Below are positions 44,201 to 57,067 of a stretch of DNA of 64,000 bases, piece after piece. Both the position numbers and the translations under genes were made by a program. Within the stretch, counting starts at the first letter, position 1; each line of letters begins with the position of its first letter. The notes beneath the pieces were generated by a model. It was not told the origin of the DNA. It did no database searches and worked only from the letters and a program-made list of their open reading frames with translations. Source of the DNA: Arachis hypogaea. Its lineage: Eukaryota > Streptophyta > Magnoliopsida > Fabales > Fabaceae. The stretch is from positions 56,771,559 through 56,835,558 of the forward strand of contig NC_092040.1 of NCBI RefSeq assembly GCF_003086295.3, given 5' to 3'.

Positions 44201-45360
44201 AGAATTAAAGCTCAAAAAAGAGTTACTCTCTTTTTGTCTTTCTAAACTATGTGCTGCATAGCCTCCACACTAAACTTAGAATAGTTATTTATCTTCAAGC
44301 AACAAAAAACAACTGTGATAATGGAATTATAAAATTCATGATTCTCTAGTGCAAGCAAATAAGTGATGCAATAGCTTATTCAAATTGAATAGCCAGAGTG
44401 AAGGGAATGCTCTAGAGAGTCCCTAGATGTGACACAAGTACCTGCAAAATTTAAACAAAAATTTAAACAAATCAAAATCATAGCATGCATATTAATCAAA
44501 CACAAGACCAATACTAAGCCAATACAAGAAACTACTATTCAATAAACTAACGAAGTGATTAGCAATCAAGGTGAAACACCCACTGCAAACAAAGAACAAA
44601 CTAATTATAAATTCAACCAAATATATAACTATAACAACTAAAACGATGCTTGCATTTAGTGACATCTATAACCAAAGAGATGGCTGCAAATATTAAGTAA
44701 TAATCAAGCTCAAAGGGTACCATGCAATCCAATAAATGAACCATGCAACATCATTCAACACCAAGTATGCAAAAGTAAACAGAAGATGATTTCTATGGCT
44801 AGCCAAAACAACTAATTACCAAAATCATTAACCACTAATCATAGACTAGATTGATGCATATTACTTATACAGGCTAACCAAATAAGGTAAGAATGCACAT
44901 TTCATAATCATGCAAAATTAATGAAGAGTGATGTACTGTGTCCATGTAATGCATGCATCTTATTGAAACTAATTTAGTTTCTGTCGTTGCCATGCCACGC
45001 CAAGAATGTGCCGTGCCACGACAAAAGAAAGTAAGTAATTCTCTTTTTTTTTTTTTTGAAATAGTAGTAGCACCAGGTATGAAGTGCCAAGAAGCTCTCG
45101 TGGGACGGTAAAGTGTAGTCGCACGTACGTGCATATCATGCGTACACGCAAAATTCCCTTTTTTACCAGGTGTGGAGCGCCAAAGCATTGCCGTTGGACG
45201 AAAAATTGAAGTTGCGATACGAGCATGCCATGCGTACGTGCATTTCAGGTTGAAGCCAAACTTGTGCTTACGCACGAAATCCTTTTCTGGCCAAGTCATG
45301 TGTACGCACATAGGATGCGTACGCATGAATTCCTGTTTAGTCGTCCAAAATAGCTTGCTG
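44200..45360 (-). mobile_element. probable Ty3-like retroelement remnant
   Basis: On the minus strand 44260-44300 reads GCTTGAAGATAAATAACTAT then CTAAGTTTAGTGTGG, a degraded form of the hairpin-plus-motif found at element 3' ends. 45120-45320 holds CATGCGTACGTG- and TGCGTACGCATG-like palindromes typical of the LTRs here. No protein domain. Limits uncertain. Confidence 0.4.
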
Positions 45361-47831
45361 AACTTTCCTTTTCCCTCATACCCATTTCTGAAAAAATAAA
45401 GAAAATGGAGGCTATGGAGCTCTACTGTGGATCAACGGTCAAGAAAGGAACTTGGAGCCAAAGCAAGAATAAATGGTTCAGATCTTTGAAGATATTGGAA
45501 AAAGGATGAAAGAGAAGATGAAATGTATGAATGCATGATATCTGAATGCTCTGCTACAGTCCCATCTCTCTTCTGCACCGCTGCTGCTATGATTTTGTGA
45601 GAAGAAAAAGTCAACAATGTGAAACAAGCCTTAGGTGGCTAACTGAACTCATACAAAAAAGAAAAGAACTATTCGGAGTGAAACCAAGGAGAGAGAATCA
45701 GAATCTAAGTTTCATAGAGAGTTTCCCTGTGAAAGTTCAACATTTTAGACAATGTTTCTAGATCAAAGAAACATTCCACCAACATGCGTCATCAGAGAAT
45801 ACTAAAACCGGTTCAACTTATAACTTCAAGACTGTGAATTATCATCTCTTTCATGGTTTATTATTTTATTATTCTGTTTCAATTATCTTTCTTTGTTTTC
45901 TCGAGTGAAAAAAGGCATAAAGGTAAGGCATTTGAAAAAGTCAAATAGAGAGAAAAGAAAAAGAGAAAAACTTGGAAAGAAAAGCCAAAGTTGATTTCAG
46001 ATTTCTATTTATTTGTATTTCTATTTTGCATCTTGTATCTAATGTATCCCTTGCTAAGTTGGGTAAGCACTTAGTGTATTGAGAGTTTAGGATGTTGCCT
46101 AGGCAAATCAAGCTTATGTTGAAGTTTGGTTTGTACGAGATAAGATTATGTTGAATCCTAGAAAATTAGTGTCAGTAACACTTGAAAGTATAGTGAAAAT
46201 TCCACCAACATTGTGGTGGAGACTGGATGTTAGTTGTATTGAATAAAGCAACTGAACCAGGATATATGCTTGTGCCATTTTCTTCTTCTCTGCACTATTT
46301 TGTCTCTCTGTGATTTATGAGACAAAACTAAATTGTCTCCTGCATAATCCATCATGCAGACAAATGGAAGCTAAGTTTCATTTCCTAGTTTTAAGGGTTA
46401 ATCAATCAACTTAAAAGAAGGTCATAAATTCAACCTCCTTCTCTAGGCCATAAAAAACCTTCATATATAAGTAATTATTAACTAATCAAGTTAGATATTA
46501 AAACAATACAACATTTATCAGGTGTCAAAATAAGAATTAGAATATAGAAAAAAAAAAGAAAAAACATATGTTCATGTAATTTTGTTATTTTATTTGTTAT
46601 TTAAAATAGATTTTTTTTATTGATTGTAAATACAAGATATATAATGCTTTAAATATGCTAAGCATTTTCTTTAAAAAAGGGGTGTTTTTTATTTAGAAAT
46701 GGATCATTTTGGTAATTGAAGTTACATTGATGAGTTATTTTGGCTCCTATAATGCTTACAAGAAAATTTACCTTCTAATTTCGAAATTGTAACATAATGC
46801 TTTTCCATATTTTTTAATTACACATTAATATGTTTTTCTATTTTATTGGTGACATAACCTATTAGTTTTTTATCCTCAATTTATTTTTGAAGACAGAAGT
46901 TAGATAAGTTTAATATTGTGATACTAGTCATCTTATCTAATTTCATCGGCATTCAAATTTATTACAAAAATCTAATTAAATTAATCCGATATAATTTAAG
47001 TCCTATGAAAAAGATAGAAGTATTCTAAGAGGAATTTCTTTTTTTCTAAAATTCAAATTCAACATCCCTAGCTAAAATACATTGAACACATTGATCAGTC
47101 CCATGTGAACCATATCATTTCTAGTAAGGCACTTTGTGCAAGTGGAATAAGCGGACGTTGCCCTTAGTGGTCAAGCACTCAAGCAGAAAATGGAAGGGTT
47201 TTCATTTTACTTGTCATATTAAATATCCCCTCATTTTTTTTTTAATGGTTTGATCCGCTCAAATTCAGTGAATGACTTTGTAGTTTGTCCAAGTTTTGAG
47301 ACATTGACTCAAATCTCCAATTCCTTTTTTTCTCCAATTTTGAAATTTCCACGACACAGTAAAATACTTCTGTCACTTATTAGTTAGAAAATTGTTATGC
47401 ATACCTTCCTATGAGGTTCATATGTGTAGTATAGTATCAGACTTGAATTATGTGAAGGTTAACGTGATCTTGAATTGTATCTTTTAGTATCAGAGACAAT
47501 ACTGGCAGGTTTAAAACAATGAAATATGCCAAGAAAGATGTATATACATACTTGATATCCCCGCATCCGCGTATGCAAAGATATAAAAGGCATTTTTCGA
47601 AACCAAATACCAATAAAAATACAATATTAATGCGAGTCTGTACAGAATTCTTGCCAACTAATCCTTGAATAATTGCAGAGTAACACTACAAAATTATAAA
47701 CACTGGCAAAATCAACCAGAGCTTTGTCTTGAGTTGCAATCAGTTAATGGCACCTTTGTTCATCTGTTCCCAAACAATAGTGAACCTTCTCACCTATCAC
47801 CATAAAACAAGACAATAACATCTCAGTGATC
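45361..47831. other. intergenic region left of ORC6
   Basis: No supportable gene. 45840-46450 has a purine-rich stretch and could be an old LTR fragment, but no paired copy or border is visible. The last 200 bases probably include the ORC6 3' UTR. Confidence 0.45.
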
Positions 47832-50742
47832 TCACGCAGCCTCCAACTCCTGGGTCTCTGGGGATTCCTTGAGAAAGTCAAGGCGAGTCTGCTTGGTTCG
47901 CTTGCAACGTGCTAGAGAAAGGAAAGGGTCAATGGGGTTGTCTTAGCTTAGTTTCAAAAGCGATTTCAATTCTCTAAAAAGAAAATTTATGAAGTGATAA
48001 AGTAAAAGGGTACACACCCCTTGCATCAATACTTCCATTCCAAGTTCTCACCAAGTACTTTAATGTTGATTACTCTCAATTATCACTTTACAAATCTCTT
48101 CACTTTATAGGATTCAAATCCTGAAATCCTGGGGGAAGAAAGGACTAAATAAGATGTTTCAATGTATACCTTCAGTTCTGTTTTGCTTGTTGGATGCAAC
48201 CACAGAAGACTTCCACTTCTCATATTCACCCTTTTCCATTTGTTTGCGTCTCTTATAACTTGAAAGCTGGACGTACAAAAGATTTTATAATCAACTTCAG
48301 CAGCACAAAAGTGAAGACCTCAATAATCATAAGAAATTGGAATGGCTGACTTTGCAGCATAATGTTCAATCATTTATGATAAATGCAAAGGAAATGTATA
48401 CCATCCTAACAACATATTGGGGAGTAAGGTTATAGAGGAAGAGAGATCAAAAGTCATAACACAGTGGCTTTGCATTTAACCGACCCATAATTATGAGATG
48501 ACTTCAAATCATTATAAATACTATAATTGAATTGTAATTAGAAGCAGTTAACAATGACTCTACGCCATAAAGAGGGACCGCTACTGAATAGGCAGATGCT
48601 CATATAATTAAGATATTGTCACAGACCAATTTGAGAAAGCATATACACCGGAAAAATGTGAGATATCTAAGTGACCAATTTAGCTCTTTATTAGATTTTA
48701 TTATTGAATTAATTCACCAGCCAGTCTGTTGAATACTATGGTTCTACAATTGGACTTTGGATTTACTTTTGGTAATGACTAATGATGGCTCAACTGTTGC
48801 ATTAGGCAGTTACTAACTATAACTAAATCATACATTACAGCCAGGCAATATTGGATACAAAGTAATGGACAGTGAGCTATGATAGATGTGTCCCATTGAA
48901 CTTAGACTTAATGGAAGCATTTCTACAAGGATCAACCCATACATAATAGTGGTGAAGAATTTGCAATCTAGCTCTCTTTGAAACAAAATTAACTCGAAGA
49001 GAAATTATTTACTCATTGATAAATCCATATTTTATTGCAGTTTTTGAGTTGAAAAGAGTAGAATTTATCAATTTAACTTGCACTTAATCCTTGTAAATGC
49101 ATGCTTTTGTGAATTCTCTCCTAATTGAGTTTAATTGAGTAAACATGTTCTTAGGCCTTTAAATTTGTCAAATGAATTTCAATTCTCATTCCATTTGATA
49201 CATTGATGTGTTTGTTCAAGTTGTTTAAGGTTTAGGAGGCACTCAATTAAGCTCTAATGAGATTATTCATTATTACCTCTGGACCTTCATCAGACAAATA
49301 ACCACCATCCTCAGGTTTCCTTTTGCTAGGTAAAACATCAAGCAGTTCTGCACAGAAAGGGAGAGAAGCAGCAAAGTAACTACTTATGCAATTTACTATT
49401 TGAAGAGAACTGAAGAAAAGTAAAAGCCGAACAAACTGTCTTCAATCAATCCGCTGCTCAAAATGATACAAGATCACCATAGATAAATGAGATGTACCTC
49501 GATTTGACTTCACTTCTCTCGGATCCTTCTTCTCTTTAGCAACCCCAAAAACATCATGACACAAGTCCTTCATGGTAGTAGAAACCTGCAGGAGCCATCA
49601 ACATCAAAACTCAAACCATAATTAATGACATCGTACACAAAAGCTAATACACATATTATATATATAACACTAATCATAGAAACATATAAGCTCACATCAC
49701 TTACATTAGAAAATTCAGATTCAGATGTACCACAAAGCTCAATCAGCCTAACCTTATCAACTTTAAGCTGCAAAACAAAAGAAAAGGACAAGAAGCAATA
49801 ACAAATGTTAAACCAAATCTGTAAAATGCATGATATACTACGCTCTACATCACCACAGATCACTTGAAAGCTACCATGTGTTTCTTTGCACATAAATAAA
49901 AAGCAACGGCGGTAAACACAGGACGAGTAAAGTCAGCACTTGCACGACGAGACGCTGGCAATGAAGCAGTAAACCGGTCCTTGTAACTAAGGCAAAGAAG
50001 AAACAACTAGTCAACACAAACATGCACAAAGACTGAACCACAAGTAACAAAAACTGGTTTTCCATTTGCAAATTTAATCTAAGAAGCATTTTCTCAAACA
50101 CCTGTCAGGTGCTAGGAAAGCAAGGAACTTACAGCTTGAGCCCCTCCCGAACCAAAGGGATAATCCGAACGCATCCAAACTGAATCGCCAATTCCCTTAC
50201 ATCTAGCTTCATCCTATAATTACAAATTACTCAATTAGTGTTCACCCAAAAAGGGACAAAACCAAAGGGGAAAAAGAAAAAGAGGGAATTAGGATGGGAA
50301 AAAACGAACTTGACCCCAAGACCGTTGTGGAGTGAATTGTAGCATCGGATGTAAGCCTTTTCTGATAAGCCGCTGAGCCTCACCGCACAAGATCGATCGA
50401 ACAGAACCCCGAGTCTGGTACACGCGCTCACACGTTATAAAAACCCATAAACCCACGAATCAGAATCAATCAAAGTGAATAAATAAATAAAAAGAAGGTA
50501 CCTGGTAGCGGCGATTTCCAAGCAGATGAGAGCTTTGGCAACTTCTCCCTGCAAAAAAATAATTAAAATTAAAATTACAGATTTGATTTTTTTAATGGAC
50601 ATTGAAATGGAATGGAGCTTACGACTCCGATGATGGAGGAATCAAAGAGAACATCGGAGAGGCGACGGAGCTCGGCGGCTTTGCGGACGACAAGTTTAGA
50701 GTCAGAGAGCGAAAGCTTCTTTGCTAACTCTGAAAGATCCAT
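47832..50742 (-). CDS. ORC6: origin recognition complex subunit 6, ten exons
   Basis: Exons on minus: 50742-50623, 50548-50502, 50414-50310, 50213-50133, 49986-49875, 49767-49705, 49585-49498, 49347-49277, 48266-48170, 47911-47832. All introns have GT/AG ends and the phases join, giving 287 aa (plant ORC6 is about 284). Recognisable parts: MDLSELAKKLSLSDSKLVVRK, TRLGVLFDRSCAVRLSGLSE, ASLPASRRASADFTRPVFTA, KVDKVRLIELCGTSESEFS. Residues 1-95 and 96-190 match the two cyclin-like folds of ORC6; the basic tail ends KRTKQTRLDFLKESPETQ. The protein acts in the nucleus with ORC1-5 to mark replication origins and load MCM helicase. Two E2F-like sites lie upstream. An in-frame ATG at 50850 would add 36 residues; the start at 50742 matches the family. 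No damage seen. Confidence 0.96.
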
Positions 50743-50910
50743 TGCTGTTTCAGTTGTGTGTATGTCGGAAAGGGAAATGTGAGGGAGAGGGGGCAAATGG
50801 TAATGCTGATGATGGGCACGAAGCAGAGGAGATGGTTTTGCTTTTGCCATATTTTTCTACTCTTTATTATTATTGTTTTCTGTGAATCGGTCTTTTTTTT
50901 CGAATCTATT

Positions 50911-50949
50911 CTGGCGCCCTCTGCTTGCCGAGAATCTGTTTTGGCGCCC
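50911..50949 (-). promoter_or_regulatory. paired E2F-like sites upstream of ORC6
   Basis: CTGGCGCCC at 50911-50919 and TTTTGGCGCCC at 50939-50949, about 170-205 bases upstream of the ORC6 ATG. The second fits the E2F consensus TTTSSCGC, and GGCGCC reads on both strands. Plant ORC genes are known E2F targets. They sit in a short imperfect tandem repeat. Confidence 0.6.
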
Positions 50950-51024
50950 TCCTCCATTTTTGCCTTTGCTTTCATTGGCGGCTTTTTTTTTTTAGCTAAT
51001 ACTTTAAAGTTTGGTACCATTTAA

Positions 51025-51884
51025 TTTCTCTGTTATATATCGGATTTTTTTTAAAGAAAGATTTTAGGAATTAATTGGCTTGTAAAAATATTTTCTGTTT
51101 TTGTTTTTTATTTTTATTTTTTGAAAATAATTTTTATTTTTAATTTTTTATATTTTAGAAAACGTGATTAATTTGTAAAAAAAGATTTATTTTTAAGTAT
51201 TAAAAATAATAAAAATATGATTGGTTGGTTTTATTTTCAAAATGTATTTTTAATAATTTTAAAATCACAAAACTATATTTTTATTAAATGTACTATTTTA
51301 GTTATTTATTTTTTTGTTAAATTAACAATTAATTTTTTATAAAGTATCAATGTGAAATAAATTACTATTTTATTACACTATTTTAGAAAAATTTGTTATC
51401 TCTTATATATAGTTGGTTTTATATTTCCTATAATATTATATAACAATAGAAAACATCAATTGAAACAAAAAATCAAAACTAAAATTAATTTTACACCAAA
51501 CGAATTAATTAATTAATATTAAAATTTATTAATGTTACAATTTTTTCACAATTATTTATTAATAAAATAATGAATAAATAAATATTAAAGTTAAAAAAAT
51601 TTAAAAGAAAAAGCCAACTTTCTTATCAATATTTTTAAGTTTTTTATGTACTCTTTTAATTTTTATTATTTACACTTTTATAATTGATTATCGATTTAAA
51701 AATTATTTCTATAGCAAATTTATTTTTTAAAACAAAAATATGAAGGTCAAAAATAAAGAAAGTTAACAAATATATGTTAATTCGGAGAGTACGTACTCAA
51801 TATTAAATAAAATTAAAAAAATAAAAAAATTCATATTTTAATTTTAATTAGAGCTCTATCTTTCCTTAATTACTATTTCAAGGA
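51025..51884. other. AT-rich intergenic DNA
   Basis: About 860 bases of very AT-rich sequence. No gene, repeat border or domain seen. Confidence 0.6.
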
Positions 51885-51889
51885 TTACC

Positions 51890-52605
51890 TGAACCGTGAT
51901 TTGGCCCTGAATGTGAGGTACAGACTCCTTATGAGGCAGCGTCTGACTTGTGCTGGTACCGAGACTCTTACGAGGCAGCGTCTGACTTGTGCTGGTACCG
52001 AAGTGTCGTCGTCTGAGGAAACCTCATGAGGAGGTGGGGATACCTGCAAGAGATCTCGATACTTAAGTTTTGATAAGGGCTTTAAGCAGCGATTTTAGTA
52101 GATTAGATTCTGAATATACCTGAGTGGGTCAGTATATTTATAATGGAGAGATAACCACCATTTTAGAGTAGTTCCATCTTTGTGGGTGGATAATCATTTC
52201 CTTTATCTTGAGAGTTTGTTGAAATCTATCTTCTAGATAAAGTAGAAATAGTAGGAGATATTTCAGAATGTGGTTACTTATTCAGATAAGTAGGGTTAAG
52301 CCACCCTTGTCATGTCCGACCTCTATGAAGTCGCGTAAGTAGATGAGGCCACCTTTTTTTGGGTGGGCCTTTATCCTTCTTAGGCCTGACTTTATGTTTT
52401 TGGGCTAGGTTATGAATAGTGCCCATACTTGAGTCCGAGCTTTTATAAGGTCAGGCTCGTCTTTAGTTTCCCTTGTCGGGTACATCACCTTCGAGAGGTC
52501 GGGTACTCGACGTGTTTCAAAAATTTTTGAAATGTTGTTCCGCTTAATGACACGGCGTAGTCTCTTTTTCCCGTGTGTGTTCAATTAATCGGGAAGTTGG
52601 GACCA
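51890..52605 (+). mobile_element. possible solo LTR or short LTR-like element
   Basis: Starts TGAACCGTG, ends GGGACCA, and is bracketed by TTACC (51885-51889) and TTACA (52606-52610), a 4/5 match. A TATA-like box TATATTTATAATGG lies near 52133. The 40-bp tandem repeat (51923-52001) is inside. No second copy exists in the window, so the call is tentative. Integrase DNA begins right after it. Confidence 0.4.
51923..52001. repeat. 40-bp tandem duplication
   Basis: 51923-51962 and 51963-52001 share AGGCAGCGTCTGACTTGTGC and flanks, with a few differences near their starts. Confidence 0.9.
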
Positions 52606-52610
52606 TTACA

Positions 52611-53262
52611 TATCATTAGTGGAGTTTTCGTACAACAACAGCTTTCATGCGAGCATTGGTATGGCTCCGTATGAGGCTTTGTATGGGCAGAAGTGCCAGT
52701 CTCCAGTGTGTTGGCATGAAGCTAGTGAAACAAGTGTGTTGGAACTGGAGTTGGTAGCGAAGACCACTGAGAAGATCAAGCAAATTCGAGCTCGAATCCT
52801 AACTACGCAGAGCCGACAGAAGAGTTATACAGATCATAGGAGAAAACTATTAGAATTTGAAGAAGGCGAACACGTATTTTTGAAAGTTACTCCGACAACT
52901 GGAATTGGTAGAGTGATCAAGACGAAGAAGTTGAATCCGAGGTACATAGGACCTTTTGAAGTATTGAGGCGAGTCGGCCCGGTGGCTTATCAAGTAGCAT
53001 TACTGCCACACTTATCTAACCTACATGACGTATTCCATGTGTCACAACTTCGTGAGTACACATCGGATGCGGCTCATGTGTTAGAGCCCGAATCAATTGA
53101 GTTGAAGGAGAACCTGACATTTCAAATAACACCAGTGTGAAGGTTGCTTGGAAGAGAACTGGAATGGAAGAGCACATTTGGAAATTAGAGTTAAAGATGC
53201 GGAAGGCTTATCCAGAGTTATTCTCAGGTAATTCCAAAATTTTGGGGACAAATTTTCTAATT
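52611..53262 (+). pseudogene. pol: Ty3/gypsy integrase C-terminus and chromodomain-like tail (truncated)
   Basis: Starts abruptly within integrase (VEFSYNNSFHASIGMAPYEALYG), then the GPY/F region (LNPRYIGPFEVLRRVGPVAYQV) and HDVFHVSQLREY, ending at 53140. A tail with HIWKLELKMRKAYPELF continues in another frame to about 53235, where a chromodomain-like segment sits in Tekay/Del-type chromoviruses. All upstream pol domains are missing. It is followed by a polypurine tract and an LTR, so this is the 3' end of a 5'-truncated element. Confidence 0.88.
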
Positions 53263-53274
53263 TGGTGGGGAGAA
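53263..53274 (+). promoter_or_regulatory. polypurine tract of Ty3 fragment
   Basis: TGGTGGGGAGAA directly precedes the LTR start TGTAAAAACC. Typical plus-strand priming site. Confidence 0.7.
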
Positions 53275-54250
53275 TGTAAAAACCAAAAGTTAATAGCCAT
53301 TTAAAATAAAATAAAATAATTATTTAATAACCTAGAGTAGATTCAAAAATTTAGAAGTGTTAATTAGAAATTTTAAAGGTGAGATTTGAGTTTAGTAAAT
53401 ATTTTCAAATGAAAAATGTATTTTTTTGTGAAAAATTACGTAAAAACACGTACTGGTAAATTAGCCAGTAGTACCGCCTTAAGTTTGTACGGTACTGCGT
53501 AAGAGTAATAAAAACTATGAAAAACTTAGAAAAATATTTAGAATTAAAAATCGAACGATAATTCTAATGGGTTTTTGCCCAAAGTCGCGCAAAACGAACC
53601 AAAAATAGCACGCGGTTGGACCAGTCCCAAGTGGAACGCAAGCCCAACATATATATACCCTTTAATGAGCCATTTCTGCGAATAAGATACACACACACAC
53701 ATACCAGAAATTTGCAGCTGAGTAGAGAGTGAAAGGGAAGAGAAGGTTACTATTCACATTCCTTTTCTTTTGCTTGTAACTTGAACTACGGTGCTCCGAT
53801 TTACGTGTCATTTGCGGCCATGCAAAGCTTTCACCAAGTCCATCATTTTTAACTAAGAATTGCTGGTAAGAACTCAAGTTCCATATTCATTTCTTCATCT
53901 CTAATAGATTTTGAAATTTAGGTTTGGGTATTGAGTAGATTTTGTGATTTTGGTTGTCTAGGTGCCAACCATTAATGGAGAATTATTGGGTTTCATCACA
54001 ATTTAATGTTGGTAAGATAAGCTATCTCTTAACCCTTGTGATTTAGTGAAATTGTGAACCCTAGTATTGATTGTGATGAATTATGTGATATTAGCTTGAG
54101 CATTGGTGTTTGTTGGAGTTGTTCTACCTATTTGGAGAATATGGATTGAGTTTGGCGACTTGCTTGGACTTAGAAGCTTGTTTGGGAGGTTGCTTTTGGT
54201 GAATTGTGCGTGTTGGGAATCGGTCAATGGTGCGCGTACGCAAACCCGAC
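53275..54250 (+). mobile_element. 3' LTR of the Ty3 (chromovirus-like) fragment, probably truncated
   Basis: Begins TGTAAAAACC after the polypurine tract. Contains a TATATATACCC box near 53650 and a GGTGCGCGTACGCAAACCC stretch near its end. The 3' end is not defined; element E starts at about 54250. Confidence 0.65.
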
Positions 54251-55775
54251 ACATTTTCCTACGGCAGTACCAACAAGTGCACAGGGTCGTCCAAGTAATA
54301 CCTGAGCGTGTCAGGATCGATCCCACAAGGATTATGGCTTGAAGCAAGCTTGTGGTTGTCTTGCAGGTCTTAGTCAGGCAGATTCAGAAGGTTGTTGGAT
54401 AAACTTTGAATGATTATATGTCATAAATGCTAAAAGCAAGAATGGGAATAGAGTTGAGAGTCGAAGTTGCTTTGCCTTTCTGAATCAACTCTGGTACTAC
54501 TGTCTTCTTTGCTTCTGAATGTTCTTCTTCTATGGCAGGCTGTATATGATCAAGGCCATAGGACGTGGTCATTGATCTCCTCTGCTACAGATTAAATGCC
54601 ATTGGCCGTGGTCATCCAATCTGACGAAGGGTGAAGCGCTTAGCAAGTCATTCTCCTGGCGATCCTACTCAAAACGCCACAGACAAGGTCGAATCTTTCG
54701 GATCAGAGAACGTTGCTTCTTTGGATTCAAGCCTATACCACGGAGATCCTAATCTACTCAGAAATCGGCTGAACTGGTGTCTCAAGAAGTCCCAAATGAA
54801 GTCATGGATTAACCGTCTGAGAGATGTATAAACATAGCTGTTGGCTCGTGTTTTTCTTCCAGGTACTCACACGAACCCAAGTAGACGCGGGTGTTTGTTA
54901 GGCACGTTCGTCTTAATGTGATGAACAGATCTAATTAGTTAAATCATCCTATTCACCGCGATGAAGATCGGATATACATCTTAGATATAGATCAAACACT
55001 GATCGAAGAAGAAATAGTAGTACTTTTATTAATTCGTAGGACTCAACAGGGCTCCTCCCCTCAACCTAGGAGGTTTAGAAACTCATACTAAAAGTAAAAA
55101 TACAAAGTAAATGAAAATAATGGCTGGCCTCCCAAAGAAGTCTACGAAAATCATGTAAAATAACACTTAAATACTAAACAGATGACTAATAAGGGTAAAA
55201 TAGTCTATGTAGTGCTAAAATCTACTTCTAGAACCCATTTGGTGAGTGTTTGGGTTAAGATTTAATGAGATCCACGTGCTATGAGGCTCCCTGGGCACGG
55301 AAAACCACCTGGGGGGGTCCTCTCTGGGCGTTTGTACGTTGGTCTCTACTCTTTGGGCGCTAGACGCCTGGAAGGGGCAGGAAGCTGCGTTGGACGCCAG
55401 TTTTGGGCCTTCTAATCTGAATCAAAGTATAGATTATTAAACATTGTTGGAAAGCTCTGGAAGTCAAATTTCCATACCCGTTTACAGCGCTCCATTTCGA
55501 CTTCTGTAGCTCCAAAAAAGCTCTTCCAAATGCAAGCAAGTCAGATCTGGACAGCATCTGCAATGCTTTCTCTGTCTTTGAATCAGACTTCTACTCTAGC
55601 TCCTCAATTTCAGCTAGAAAATACCTGAAATTGCCTAAAAACACAAAAGCTCATAGTAGAATTCAAAAATGTAATTTTAACACTAAAACATATAAAAACT
55701 TATTAAAAACTAAATAAAATTACTAAAAACTATATGAAAGTGATGTCAAAAAGCGTATAAAATATTCGCTTATCA
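54250..55775 (-). mobile_element. 3' LTR of element E (A family, minus)
   Basis: On the minus strand it starts TGATAAGCGAATATTTTATA at 55775, a divergent form of the A-family start. The CTTTCCAAC arm of the cassette is at 55446-55454. The palindrome region near 55325-55400 is present. The end near 54250 lacks the usual final 50-100 bases. The frame at 54631-54831 has no domain. Confidence 0.8.
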
Positions 55776-55782
55776 CAATACC

Positions 55783-55813
55783 AAACTTAAACTGTTGCTT
55801 GTCCCCAAGCAAC
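55783..55813 (-). other. conserved border hairpin of element E
   Basis: On minus GTTGCTTG-GGGA-CAAGCAAC, perfect 8-bp stem (55813-55794), followed by TAAGTTTGGTAT (55794-55783) and the LTR at 55775. Confidence 0.75.
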
Positions 55814-57030
55814 TAAAAACACAATAAGATAAAAATAAAATTAAGATACAATCAATTTCTACGTTTCAAATGAAGCTTAGTTACAATAAGATGAGCGGGA
55901 CTTAGTAACTTTTTGCTTCTGAATAGTTTTGGCATCTCACCATCCATTGAAACTCAGAGATGTTGGCATCCTTAGAACTTAGAATCCAGATGATATTACT
56001 GACTTTCCTAGTTAAGCTTATTTTGATTCTTGAACACAGCTTTTAGAGTCTTGGCCGTGACCCTAAGCACTTTGTTTTTCCAGTATTACCATCGGATACA
56101 TTCATGCCACAGACACTTTACTTGGGTGAACCTTTTCAGATTGTGACTCAGCTTTGCTAGAGTTGCCAGATAGAGGTGTCCAGAGTTCTTAAGCACACTC
56201 TTTTTGCTTTAGACCATGACTTTAATCGCTCAGTCTCGAGCTTTTCACTTGACACCTTCACACCACAAACACATGATTAGGGACAACTTGGTTTTGTCGC
56301 TTAGGCCAGGATTTTATTCCTTTGGGCCCTTCTAACCACTGATGCTCAAAGCCTTGGGCCCTTTAACCCTTGCCTTTTGGTTTAAAGGGTTATTGACTTT
56401 TTCTGCTTGCTTTTTATTTTTTTTCTTTTTATTTTTGCCACTTTTTTTCATGCAAGCTTTTTCTTTTTGCTGCTTTTTCTTGCTTCAAGAATCAATTTTT
56501 GGATTTTTCAGATTATCAATAATGCTTCACTATCATCATCATTCTTTCAAGAGCCAACATTCATAAATTTCAACTTCAAATATGCACTGTTTATTCATAC
56601 ATTCAGAAAACAAAAGCAAATGACACCACATCAATCTTAATTAAACTATTCTTATTTTAAACTTGAAATTCATGCATCTCTCAACTCTTTTCAATAAAAT
56701 TTTTTATTTTAAGCAAGGTGAGAGATATACGGAACATTTTACATCTTTAATACATCAATGCAAATGATCATGCAATAAGAACAGGAGAACAGATAAATAA
56801 ACAGATAGAAAACAGAAAAATAACAGGAAAGGAGTAAAAGAGAACGAATCCACCTGAATGATGGTGGCCAGTGCTCCTCCTTGAGGATCCCACATAGTGC
56901 TTAGATCCCACATAGTGCTTGATCTCTTCAATGTCACTCCTTTCTCTTTATTAAAGCTTGCTTTCTGGTTTGCTCTATCCTCTTTTTCTATACTTAAAAG
57001 TGGTAGAAGTCACAAAGCAAAGCTTTTGCA

Positions 57031-57067
57031 ACACCAAACTTAAGAGTTTTGCTCGTCCTCAAGCAAA
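57031..57067 (-). other. conserved leader hairpin of element E
   Basis: On minus TTTGCTTG-AGGA-CGAGCAAA, an 8-bp stem with one G-U pair, followed after five bases by TAAGTTTGGTGT (57042-57031). It corresponds to the copy at 6058-6093, ahead of the deleted third ORF. Confidence 0.75.

Noticed and set aside
45840..46560. Possible copia LTR fragment
   Set aside because: Purine-rich tracts are suggestive, but no border, TSD or second copy was found.
47140..47200. tRNA-like stretch near TAGTGGTCAAGCACTC
   Set aside because: It cannot be folded into a cloverleaf and has no B-box.
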